Shown: in pieces, positions 47,973-56,103 of the stretch
Position numbering within the stretch: the stretch's first letter is position 1
Layout of the letters: every line of letters starts with the position of its first letter
Origin: MFD01275-c22 sp963705885
GTDB lineage: Bacteria > Actinomycetota > Actinomycetes > JACCUZ01
Length of the DNA: 64,000 nucleotides
Assembly: GCA_963705885.1 (NCBI GenBank)
Contig: OY970120.1
Coordinates: 806,001 to 870,000 of the forward strand
Direction of reading: 5' to 3'
The notes under the pieces: model-generated
Told to the model about the DNA's origin: nothing
Database searches by the model: none
The model's input: the letters and a program-made list of their open reading frames with translations, nothing else
Made by a program: the position numbers and the translations under genes

Positions 47973-49481
47973 TCAGCCGCTGACGGTCACCTCGGCGACC
48001 TCGCCGCGGTACTTGCCGTCCCGCGCCGGCAGCTGGGTCAGCCAGACGAGCACGTAGCGGGCGGTGACCGGGTCGGCCGGGCGCAGCACCGTCCGCCCGT
48101 CGACGTCGGCGGCCTCGTCGACGAGCTCGTAGTCCTCGAGCGAGTCGCCGGCGTCCTCGGCGACCCGCAGCTCGAGGTCGGTGGCCCCGCCCTCGACCGT
48201 GATCGCGACCCGCGCCACGTCCTGGGTCTTCCCCAGGTCCAGGAGCAGCCCGACGCCGAACTTCAGGCCTGTCGGCCCGAACTGGTCGTTGTAGGTCTTC
48301 GTCGGCCAGGCGGTCGACGGGTCGCCGTCGACCGCTCGCCCTGCCCGGTCGGAGTTCTCCTCGCCGTTGCCCGGCGGGGGGTCGAGGGTGGTCGCGTCGA
48401 CGATCTCGAGGCGGGCGACCCGCGGCGCGTCGACCTGCCCGGTCTGCCCGTCGCTCGGGCCTTCCTGCGGCTCGTCGCCGTCGCCCCCGAGACCGGTGAG
48501 CAGCAGCTGCCCGCCGAAGAGGGCGAGCCCGACGACCAGCACGAGCGCCGCGGCGGCCCAGGCGAGCGTGGCCGCGACGGGTCGCCGCTCGCGCGGTGCC
48601 CGGTCGTCGTACGGCGGCGCCTGCGGGGTCTCGAACGGCGCGGCGCCGCGCGGCGCCGGGGGCACGGGCGGGACGACGGGGACGCGACTGGTGACGTGGG
48701 CGGCCGACAGCGCGTCCCGCAGGGCGGCCGGGGTCCGCAGCGGTGCGCCCGCGTGGTGACGGCCGGGCAGGTCCAGCGCCCGGCAGACGGCGTCGTCGAG
48801 GTCGTCGGGGACGCCGGCCCTGACCTGGCGGGGGCTGAACACCGCGCTGCCGTCGTGCGGTGCCGGGGCCAGCCGGGTGCCCTCGCCGTCGGGCCAGCGG
48901 CCGGTGAGGGCGGCGTAGAGCACCGACGCTGCGCCGGCGGTGTCGCGGTACGCCGCGTCGTCGGGTCCGGTGGCCTCGAGGCCCCGCGCGGCGGCGTCCA
49001 CCTGCAGCCCCGCGACCTTGACCTGCCCGTGGGGGGTGCGCAGGACGTGCTCCGGCTGCAGGCACAGGTGCGACAGGCCCTGCTCGTGGGCGCCGGCCAG
49101 GGCGCCGGCCACGTCGAGGGCCATCGCGTGCGCCTCCGCAGCGGGCAGCGGCCCCTCCGCGAGGAGGTCGACGAGGCTGGTCGCGCTGACCCACTCGGTG
49201 ACGACGTAGACCACGCCGTCGACCTCGCTGGCGTCCAGGACGCGGAGGAACCGGGCGTCGCTCACCGCGGCCGCCCGTCGGGCGGCCCGCAGCACCCCTG
49301 CGGCCTGGGGGTCACCGGCCGGCAGCACGGCGACGCCGACGAGGCGGTCGAGCAGCTCGTCGACGGCCCGCCAGTGGACCAGCCCGTCGACGCCGCGCGG
49401 CGCCGCCTCGAGGGAGCCCAGGTGCTCCTCGAGGCGGTAGCGCTGCACGAGCCGGGTCCCCGGCTCGACGACGTCCGGCAC
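47973..49481 (-). CDS. Membrane pseudokinase, MurJ/FhaA partner
   Basis: 502 aa from GTG 49481 with GAGGAG upstream. Residues 5-260 are a protein-kinase fold lacking catalytic residues: the ATP Lys position is in GVAVLP, HRD is replaced in LSHLCLQPEHVL and DFG by AGL. One membrane helix at about 310-335 (LAWAAAALVLVVGLALFGG). The C-terminal 150 residues resemble a discoidin-like sugar-binding domain. In M. tuberculosis this pseudokinase is fused to MviN/MurJ and recruits FhaA after phosphorylation by PknB; here it is a separate gene near murJ. Confidence 0.86.
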   Translation of the reverse strand: MPDVVEPGTRLVQRYRLEEHLGSLEAAPRGVDGLVHWRAVDELLDRLVGVAVLPAGDPQAAGVLRAARRAAAVSDARFLRVLDASEVDGVVYVVTEWVSATSLVDLLAEGPLPAAEAHAMALDVAGALAGAHEQGLSHLCLQPEHVLRTPHGQVKVAGLQVDAAARGLEATGPDDAAYRDTAGAASVLYAALTGRWPDGEGTRLAPAPHDGSAVFSPRQVRAGVPDDLDDAVCRALDLPGRHHAGAPLRTPAALRDALSAAHVTSRVPVVPPVPPAPRGAAPFETPQAPPYDDRAPRERRPVAATLAWAAAALVLVVGLALFGGQLLLTGLGGDGDEPQEGPSDGQTGQVDAPRVARLEIVDATTLDPPPGNGEENSDRAGRAVDGDPSTAWPTKTYNDQFGPTGLKFGVGLLLDLGKTQDVARVAITVEGGATDLELRVAEDAGDSLEDYELVDEAADVDGRTVLRPADPVTARYVLVWLTQLPARDGKYRGEVAEVTVSG

Positions 49482-49603
49482 TGGTCTCCTCGGCGCTGGG
49501 TGGGCTCGGGTCGGTCGGGTTCGGGACCCGACCATCGTAAGCGCGTCTACCCGCCGGTCCCGCCGCTCAGACATCCGGCGGCCCAATGGGTGCCGGGACG
49601 TGA

Positions 49604-50029
49604 TCAGGGAAGCGAACGGCCCTTGGCCTCGCGCTCGAGCTGCGCCCACTCGGCTGTCCGGCTCCAGCGGTAGAGGACCAGCGTGGGCGCCTCGCGCGAC
49701 ACGCGCAGGTGCACGGTGTTGTTCTCGCCGATGCGGAAGCTCGCTGCGTCGACCTGGTTCCCGGCGTTCTGCTCGATTGCCGAGGCGACGGCTTCGTTGT
49801 AGGCGCTCTGCACGTTGTGCGTGGTCTTCCACACCTCGGATGCGTCCCGTGCCGCGTAGGAGCCCTGGTCGGTGAGCGTGACCGCGGTGGTGCCGATCGA
49901 GATCGCGTCGAAGAGCCCGATGCCGGCGATGCCCAGCACGACGACGATCTTGGTCAACCACCCGATGACGATGCCGCCCGCGTCGGAGCGGGTCGTGCCG
50001 GGGTGACGCGTCGGAGCCGGGAGCCGCAT
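49604..50029 (-). CDS. Unknown small membrane protein between pseudokinase gene and murJ
   Basis: 141 aa from ATG 50029. Single membrane helix at about 22-42 (GWLTKIVVVLGIAGIGLFDA), then an outward domain beginning TTAVTLTDQGSYAARDASEVW with a central ASAIEQNAGNQVDA and the ending RSRTAEWAQLEREAK. No family recognised. It has the look of single-pass proteins with an extracytoplasmic alpha/beta domain. The gene lies 63 bases after murJ on the same strand and may share its transcript. Confidence 0.65.
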   Translation of the reverse strand: MRLPAPTRHPGTTRSDAGGIVIGWLTKIVVVLGIAGIGLFDAISIGTTAVTLTDQGSYAARDASEVWKTTHNVQSAYNEAVASAIEQNAGNQVDAASFRIGENNTVHLRVSREAPTLVLYRWSRTAEWAQLEREAKGRSLP

Positions 50030-50092
50030 GACCAGAAGGATCGGTCGGCAGGGGCGCTGTCTTGAGCCCCCCGCGACGGCGGCCGGGGTGGG

Positions 50093-51757
50093 TCAGCGCC
50101 GGACGCGCGCCCGGGCCGCGGCCAGCAGGGCCTCGAGCTCGCGCACCCGCAGCAGCCGGGCGCCCAGCACGTACAGCGCGAGAAGGACGACCCCGCCCGC
50201 GGCGAGGGAGGCGGCCGAGCCGCTCGGGCCGTCGCCCAGCCACCGGCCGACCAGCCAGGACATCGTCCAGGCCGCGCCGCCGGCGACGGTCGCGGCGATG
50301 ACCAGCCGGGCGTAGGTGCGCACCACGGTCCCGCCGTCGAGGTCGCCCACCCGCCTGCGCAGCACCGCCGTCGACAGCGCCAGCCCACCGGCGTAGGTGA
50401 GGGCGTAGGCCGCCGCCACGCCCACCATCTTCAGCCGCAGCGGGAGCACCGAGTAGGCGGCGAGGGCCAGCAGCACGTTGGTCGCGGCGATGCCGACCTG
50501 GAGCAGGAAGGGCGTGCGGGTGTCCTCGTAGGCGTAGAAGCCGCGCAGCGCGACGTACTGCGCGGAGAAGGCGGGCAGGCCGAGGGCGAGCGCGGCGAGG
50601 ATCAGCCCGACATGGCGCGCGTCGGGTGCGCCGGCGCCCGAGAACACGACGCCGGTGACGTCGGTGCCGAGGGCGACGAGGGCTGCCGCGGCGGGCACCA
50701 CGGCGACCGCGGTGAGCCGCCAGGCCCACGACAGCTGGTCGCGCACGGCCTCGGCGCGGCCGTCGGCGGCGTCGCGGCTGAGCTGCGGCAGGAGGCCGGT
50801 CACGACCGAGACGGTGATGATCGAGTGGGGCAGCAGGAAGACGAGGTAGGCGTTGGCGTAGGCGGCGTAGCCGACCCCGTAGTCGAGCACTCCCTTGGCG
50901 TCGACGTCCGCGCGGACGCCGAGGTTGACGATGACGAGGTACGCGAGCTGGTTGACGAGCACGAACAGGAACGTCCAGCGCGCGAGGTCGCCCGCGCGGC
51001 GCAGGCCCAGACCCCGCAGGTCGAACCGTGGTCGCCACCCGAACCCGGTCCGGCGCAGGACGGGCACCAGGACGACTGCCTGCAGCGCGACCCCGAGGGT
51101 CGTGCCCGCACCGAGGAAGGCGATCGCGGCGGTCGACAGCGACGACGGGTCGTCGTCGGCGACGGTGAACAGGGCGATGAACGCGAGCCCCGTGACGATC
51201 GCGACGACGTTGTTGACGATGGGCGCCCACATCATGGGGCCGAAGCTGCCGCGCGCGGTGAGCACCTGGCCGAGCATCGTGTAGAGGCCGTAGAAGAAGA
51301 TCTGTGGCAGGCACCAGAACGCGAACAGCGTCGCCACGGTGCGGTCGTCCGGCGCGAGCGAGCCGCTGGTGTAGGCCGCGACGACCCAGGGTGCGGCCAG
51401 CGTCGCGGCGACGGTGATGAGGAGCAGCAGCACCACGGCCAGCGTCAGCAGCCCGTCGGTGTAGGCCCGCGAGCGCTCGGCGCCCTCCTTCATCGCCCGC
51501 ACCAGCTGCGGGACGAACACCGCGTTGAGGACGCCGCCGGCGAGCAGGATGTAGATGATGTTCGGGACGGTGTTGGCCACCGTGAACGTCGACGCGGTCA
51601 GCGCCGTCCCGAGCGCGGCGGCGATCACGGCGCTGCGGGCGAAGCCGAGCACCCGCGAGACGATCGTCCCGGCGGCCATGACGGCGCTGTTGCGGACCAG
51701 TGCCGCGGATCCGCTGCCCGCCTCCTCGACGTCGGGCCGGTCGTCGAGCCCGCTCAC
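50093..51757 (-). CDS. murJ: Lipid II flippase MurJ/MviN
   Basis: 554 aa from GTG 51757. Fourteen predicted membrane helices; starts LVRNSAVMAAGTIVSRVLGF and has FVPQLVRAMKEG, ITVSVVTGLLPQLSRDAADG and ALALGLPAFSAQYVALRGFYAYEDTRTP split over helices, as in MurJ. Flips lipid II across the membrane. GTG overlaps the stop of DUF6049 gene (GTGA). Confidence 0.95.
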   Translation of the reverse strand: MSGLDDRPDVEEAGSGSAALVRNSAVMAAGTIVSRVLGFARSAVIAAALGTALTASTFTVANTVPNIIYILLAGGVLNAVFVPQLVRAMKEGAERSRAYTDGLLTLAVVLLLLITVAATLAAPWVVAAYTSGSLAPDDRTVATLFAFWCLPQIFFYGLYTMLGQVLTARGSFGPMMWAPIVNNVVAIVTGLAFIALFTVADDDPSSLSTAAIAFLGAGTTLGVALQAVVLVPVLRRTGFGWRPRFDLRGLGLRRAGDLARWTFLFVLVNQLAYLVIVNLGVRADVDAKGVLDYGVGYAAYANAYLVFLLPHSIITVSVVTGLLPQLSRDAADGRAEAVRDQLSWAWRLTAVAVVPAAAALVALGTDVTGVVFSGAGAPDARHVGLILAALALGLPAFSAQYVALRGFYAYEDTRTPFLLQVGIAATNVLLALAAYSVLPLRLKMVGVAAAYALTYAGGLALSTAVLRRRVGDLDGGTVVRTYARLVIAATVAGGAAWTMSWLVGRWLGDGPSGSAASLAAGGVVLLALYVLGARLLRVRELEALLAAARARVRR

Positions 51758-53928
51758 GTCGCTCGCTCGGTCGGCCGTGCCGTGTGCTCGGTCTCGGCGG
51801 CGATGCTGGGCCCGGCGCCGGTCGGTGCGGGGTCGGCGGGCTCGTCGGGAGGGGGGTCGGAGCGGCGGCCCGCCCCGAGCAGGCGGCGCAGCACCCGCAC
51901 CCCGGCGGCGACGAAGAGGACCGCCGCGGCCGCGACGGTGATGTACAGCGCGACGGTGCCGTACTGCGTGATGGTGATCCGCAGCTGCTCGGGCTGGCCG
52001 TACAGCGCGCCGCCCGGCGTGCGCAGGCTGGCCTCGACGACCACGGGGCCGCTCGCGACGGCCGTCGCCGGGACCTCGATCTGCACCTTGGTCTGCGGGC
52101 CGATCACGCGCGGCTCGATGTCGTCGACCTGGATGCGCGGCGTCTGCGGCACCAGGCGGACGTCGACGACGACCTCCTGCTCCAGCCCGTTGGCCACCGT
52201 CAGCGGGATCGTCCCCTTGCGGCTGCTGAAGGTGAAGTTCGCCGACTGGATGCGGACCAGCCCGCGCGTCTCGGCGAGGTAGCCGCGCTCGCGGGCGAGC
52301 CGGTTGGCCCGCGCCTCCCGGCCCCGCCACCAGGCCGACTCGAGCAGCAGCGCCGACCGCTGCAGCTCGGGGACGAGCTGCGCGCGGTCGGTGAGAACGG
52401 CGCTGAGCAGGTCGATCGACGTGTGCATCCCCGCGACCGCGGTCAGGTAGCTGCCGGGCAGCTCGCGGCGGCGCTGCTGGGCGGGGTACTGGAGCCGCTG
52501 CCGGTCCACGTCGGGCGGGTCGGTGCCCGCGAGCACCCGCAGCGAGACCGGCGCCATCCACGGCGCCTGCGCGGCGACGGCGACCAGCCGGTCGAGGAAG
52601 ACGGGGTCGGGGTCCCAGCGCTTGGGCGGCGCGACGACGACCGTGCGCGAGGTGCCCGTGGTGGGAAGCTCGGAGGTGATCATCGCCGTCTCGGCGAGGA
52701 CCCGTTGCGCGCCGAGAAGCGGGTCGGGTCCCCGGAACCGGAGCAGGTCCGTCAGGCCCGGGTCGGCGAGGACGGCCCCTACGGGTCCGGAGCGGGTGCG
52801 CAGGTCGGCCCGGCCGCTGGGCGTGTGGCTCAGGTCGTCGACCAGCGGGACGGCACGGCCGTCGAGGACGACGGTGGTGGTGTCGGCGCGGACCAGCGCG
52901 GCGAGCGCGGCCCGGCTGACGTAGCCGTCGACCGGCCACACGGTGCCGGCGAGGTCACCGGCGGAGGGCAGGACCCGGTGGAGGGTCTCGACCGACAGGT
53001 CCAGGGCGGCCGGGACGTCGCCCGCGAGGTCGGCCCGGGTGACCGCGCTGAGCGCGGCGTCGCCGTAGGGCAGGGCGACGACCGGCCGGCCGGCGGTGGC
53101 GGCCCGCACGCTCTCGAGCCAGGAGGCGGCGACCTCCGAGGCCCCGCCCTGGACCACCGAGCCGTCGGCGGCCCGCACGCGGTAGCCGTTCGCCATGTCC
53201 TCGGCGGCGGCAACGAGCTCGGGGTCGACCACCCAGGTGAGCGCGGCGCCCTCGGTGAGGGCCACGCCGGCCTGCACGAGGCGCTGGAGGCGGCCGCCGT
53301 CCGTCATCTCCACGGCCAGCGAGTCGTCGGCGAAGGTGCCGTCGGCCAGCCGGGTCGGCCGCGACACCAGCGGCCACAGCCAGGTGAACCCGGTCGGCTT
53401 CAGGCCGGGGTCGGACGGGTTCCAGGGCAGGAGCGCGCGCTGGATCGCGACCCGCCCGAAGCCCGACCCGCGGGTGGCGAGCACCTCGACGGCGAGGACG
53501 TGGACGCCGGACTCGGTGAGGGCGGCGAGGTCGTCGACCCGTCGGGTGAGCTCGAAGGCGGCCGTCTGGCCCGACGTCACGTCCGCGAGGCCCTGCGCGA
53601 CGACGGCGTCGCCGTCGAGGGTCGTGGTCTCGCCGCGCGCGACGGAGTCCAGCTCCGCGCGGCTGGTGAGCCGGGTGTCGGACAGGCGGAGGCGGACCTC
53701 CACGTCACGCAGGGCCTGCCGGCCGACGTTGGCGACCCGTCCGGCCACCCGAAGGGTGCTGCCGGTCGTGGCCACCGACGGGGAGAGCGCGTCGACGCGG
53801 AGGACGACCGGCTCGTCGTCGGCCTCGGCCGCACCGGCAGCGGGCACGACGGAGGGCGCTCCGGCCGCGAGCAGCGGGGCGAGCACGAGCAGGACGACCA
53901 GCAGCCCGCGCCGGGCAGGTCGGGTCAT
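51754..53928 (-). CDS. DUF6049 family secreted/membrane protein
   Basis: 724 aa from ATG 53928. N-terminal signal segment (residues 7-34), a long extracellular part with immunoglobulin-like strands (about 45-170), then a domain with GRPVVALPYGDAALSAV and DLSVETLHRVLPS, and one C-terminal helix (about 655-678, YITVAAAAVLFVAAGVRVL). Always found next to murJ and the Nudix gene in actinobacteria (Rv3909 in M. tuberculosis); function unknown, likely envelope. Confidence 0.9.
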   Translation of the reverse strand: MTRPARRGLLVVLLVLAPLLAAGAPSVVPAAGAAEADDEPVVLRVDALSPSVATTGSTLRVAGRVANVGRQALRDVEVRLRLSDTRLTSRAELDSVARGETTTLDGDAVVAQGLADVTSGQTAAFELTRRVDDLAALTESGVHVLAVEVLATRGSGFGRVAIQRALLPWNPSDPGLKPTGFTWLWPLVSRPTRLADGTFADDSLAVEMTDGGRLQRLVQAGVALTEGAALTWVVDPELVAAAEDMANGYRVRAADGSVVQGGASEVAASWLESVRAATAGRPVVALPYGDAALSAVTRADLAGDVPAALDLSVETLHRVLPSAGDLAGTVWPVDGYVSRAALAALVRADTTTVVLDGRAVPLVDDLSHTPSGRADLRTRSGPVGAVLADPGLTDLLRFRGPDPLLGAQRVLAETAMITSELPTTGTSRTVVVAPPKRWDPDPVFLDRLVAVAAQAPWMAPVSLRVLAGTDPPDVDRQRLQYPAQQRRRELPGSYLTAVAGMHTSIDLLSAVLTDRAQLVPELQRSALLLESAWWRGREARANRLARERGYLAETRGLVRIQSANFTFSSRKGTIPLTVANGLEQEVVVDVRLVPQTPRIQVDDIEPRVIGPQTKVQIEVPATAVASGPVVVEASLRTPGGALYGQPEQLRITITQYGTVALYITVAAAAVLFVAAGVRVLRRLLGAGRRSDPPPDEPADPAPTGAGPSIAAETEHTARPTERAT

Positions 53929-53941
53929 GCGGGTCGGCTGC

Positions 53942-54427
53942 TCATGCGGAGTCCGCGAGCAGGTCGGCGGCCGTCTCGGCGAGCCGGCGCTCGCCGGCGT
54001 AGGCCAGCCGGGCCGTGAGCTCGCGCACCGGCACCCAGGCGACCTCGTCGACCTCGAGGTCGGTGTCGCTGAGCTCGCCCCCGTCGGCCTCGAGGAGGTA
54101 GTGGTGCACGGTCTTGTGGATGCGGCGGTCGTCGGCCACGAACCAGTAGTCGATCGTGCCGAGACGGGCGAGCACCCGGCCCTTGATGCCCGTCTCCTCC
54201 TCGACCTCGCGCACGGCGGCGTCCTCGGCCGTCTCGCCGTCCTCCAGGTGGCCCTTGGGGAGCGACCACAGCAGTCGTCCGCGCCGGTCGAGGCGCCCGA
54301 TGAGCGCCGCCCGCGGCGGGCACTCCGTGCGGTCGACGACGAGCCCGCCGGCCGAGGTCTCCTCGACCTTCCGCAGGCCCCTCCGCGCACGCACGCGAGG
54401 GTGCTTGCTGGGGGGTGTGCGGGGCAT
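53942..54427 (-). CDS. Nudix hydrolase
   Basis: 161 aa from ATG 54427. Nudix box GHLEDGETAEDAAVREVEEETGI (positions about 77-99) fits GX5EX7REUXEEXGU, preceded by LLWSLPK. Hydrolyses a nucleoside diphosphate linked to another group; exact substrate open (mycobacterial homologue at this site is named MutT4). Divergent from the tRNA nucleotidyltransferase. Confidence 0.92.
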   Translation of the reverse strand: MPRTPPSKHPRVRARRGLRKVEETSAGGLVVDRTECPPRAALIGRLDRRGRLLWSLPKGHLEDGETAEDAAVREVEEETGIKGRVLARLGTIDYWFVADDRRIHKTVHHYLLEADGGELSDTDLEVDEVAWVPVRELTARLAYAGERRLAETAADLLADSA

Positions 54428-54498
54428 CTGTCGATGGTAGCCAGCCGCGCGTGGACCCTCTGCCGGCCGCACGCGACCCCGGGCGTGCCGGGCGCCGC

Positions 54499-54549
54499 CG
54501 CCCGGGCAGCCGCGGTCGCGCGGTCGCCCGGGCAGCCGCGGTCGCGCGG
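54499..54549. repeat. Tandem duplication of a 26-bp unit
   Basis: cgcccgggcagccgcggt plus cgcgcggt is present twice without spacer (54499-54524 and 54525-54549, second copy one base short). Lies between divergent Nudix and tRNA nucleotidyltransferase genes, upstream of the latter's promoter. Confidence 0.9.
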
Positions 54550-54554
54550 CGCCG

Positions 54555-54560
54555 TACCCT
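54555..54560 (+). promoter_or_regulatory. -10 element for a likely leaderless transcript
   Basis: TACCCT ends eight bases before the GTG start at 54569, and no ribosome site is present, so transcription would start at or next to the start codon. Confidence 0.5.
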
Positions 54561-54568
54561 TGTCGCTC

Positions 54569-56041
54569 GTGCCCGACCAGCCCGGCCCGCCCCCCCGCGC
54601 GGCCTCCCCCGACCGCTCGGCCGCGCTCGCCGCGGCGCAGGGCCGGCTGGCGTCGGGCCTGGTGCGGGTGGCCCCCGTCGCCGACGATCTCGGCGCCGTC
54701 TTCGCCTCGGCCGGGCACTCCCTGGCGCTGGTCGGCGGCCCGGTGCGCGACCTGCTGCTGGGGCGCACCAGCCCGGACCTGGACTTCACGACGGACGCCC
54801 GGCCGCCCGAGGTGCTCCGGCTGCTCAAGGCCTGGGGCGACGCCTGGTGGGAGGTCGGCATCGCCTACGGCACGGTCGGCGCCCGCAAGGGCGACCACGT
54901 GGTCGAGGTCACGACCTACCGGGACGAGGTCTACCGGCACGACTCGCGCAAGCCCGAGGTCACGTTCGGCGACACGCTCGAGGGCGACCTGGTGCGCCGG
55001 GACCTGACCGTCAACGCCATGGCGGTGACGCTGCCGGGCGCGACGTTCACCGACCCGTTCGGGGGCCTCGCCGACCTCGCCGACCGGGTGCTGCGGACCC
55101 CGGGGCGTCCCGAGGACTCCTTCGGTGACGACCCGCTGCGGATGATGCGCGTCGCGCGCTTCGCTGCCCAGCTGGGCTTCACCGTCGACCCGGCGGTGGT
55201 CGCCGCGATGACCGCGATGGCGGACCGCATCGACATCGTGTCCGCCGAGCGGGTGCGCGACGAGCTGGTCAAGCTGGTCTGCGCGCCGGACCCCCGCGCC
55301 GGCCTCGCGCTGCTCGTCCGGACCGGCCTCGCCGACCGGGTGCTGCCCGAGCTCCCGAAGCTCGCGCTGGAGATCGACGAGCACCACCGGCACAAGGACG
55401 TGTACGAGCACACGCTCACCGTCCTCGAGCAGGCCATGGCGCTGGAGCCCTCGGGACCTGACCTCGTGCTGCGTCTGGCGGCGCTGATGCACGACGTGGG
55501 CAAGCCCAAGACCCGTCGCTTCGAGAAGGGTGGCGGCGTCTCGTTCCACCACCACGAGGTGGTCGGTGCCAAGCTGACGCGGGCCCGGCTGCAGGCCCTG
55601 CGCTTCCCCAAGGACGTGGTCGAGGACGTGTCGCGGCTGGTCGAGCTGCACCTGCGCTTCCACGGCTACGGCACCGGCGCGTGGACCGACGCGGCGGTGC
55701 GCCGCTACGTCACGGACGCGGGTCCGCTGCTCGACCGGCTGCACCGGCTGACCCGCTCGGACAGCACGACCCGCAACCGGCGCAAGGCCGAGGCGCTGCG
55801 CCGGACGTACGGCCACCTCGAGGAGCGCATCGCCCGGCTGCGCGAGCAGGAGGAGCTCGACGCGATCCGGCCCGACCTCGACGGCAACGCCATCATGGAG
55901 GTGCTCGGCGTCCCGCCCGGCCCCGTCGTGGGCAAGGCGTGGCGGCACCTCAAGGAGGTGCGCCTCGACCAGGGCCCGCTCTCGCGCCAGGACGCCGAGG
56001 CCGAGCTGCGCCGCTGGTGGTCGGCCCAGCAGGACGGCTGA
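54569..56041 (+). CDS. pcnA: CCA tRNA nucleotidyltransferase / PcnA-type
   Basis: 490 aa from GTG 54569. Class II nucleotidyltransferase head: LVGGPVRDLLLGRTSPDLDF with the two catalytic Asp residues; RRDLTVNAMAV; DPLRMMRVARFAAQLGF; followed by an HD domain, ALMHDVGKPKTRR with HHHEVVGA. Adds or repairs CCA ends on tRNA. Needed because none of the three tRNA genes here encodes CCA. Divergent from the Nudix gene. Confidence 0.94.
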   Translation: MPDQPGPPPRAASPDRSAALAAAQGRLASGLVRVAPVADDLGAVFASAGHSLALVGGPVRDLLLGRTSPDLDFTTDARPPEVLRLLKAWGDAWWEVGIAYGTVGARKGDHVVEVTTYRDEVYRHDSRKPEVTFGDTLEGDLVRRDLTVNAMAVTLPGATFTDPFGGLADLADRVLRTPGRPEDSFGDDPLRMMRVARFAAQLGFTVDPAVVAAMTAMADRIDIVSAERVRDELVKLVCAPDPRAGLALLVRTGLADRVLPELPKLALEIDEHHRHKDVYEHTLTVLEQAMALEPSGPDLVLRLAALMHDVGKPKTRRFEKGGGVSFHHHEVVGAKLTRARLQALRFPKDVVEDVSRLVELHLRFHGYGTGAWTDAAVRRYVTDAGPLLDRLHRLTRSDSTTRNRRKAEALRRTYGHLEERIARLREQEELDAIRPDLDGNAIMEVLGVPPGPVVGKAWRHLKEVRLDQGPLSRQDAEAELRRWWSAQQDG

Positions 56042-56056
56042 CCGCCCCGCCCCGCC

Positions 56057-56086
56057 GGCAATGATCACGCGGGCGTGATCATTGCC
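56057..56086. terminator. Strong hairpin between convergent pcnA and MFS genes
   Basis: Perfect 14-bp inverted repeat GGCAATGATCACGC (56057-56070) and GCGTGATCATTGCC (56073-56086), two-base centre. Bidirectional terminator; the sequence contains the palindrome TGATCA twice. Confidence 0.85.
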
Positions 56087-56103
56087 GCCCGAGCGCGGCG
56101 AAT

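Noticed and set aside
49690..49710. VSREA in the 141-aa membrane protein as a fourth parS-coded peptide
   Set aside because: The DNA there lacks the GTTTCACGTGAAAC palindrome.
47973..51314. A 1113-aa fused protein covering the pseudokinase and beyond
   Set aside because: Upstream of 49481 the reading runs through the murJ and small membrane genes in the wrong frame and is Arg/Pro/Gly junk; a good ribosome site supports 49481.
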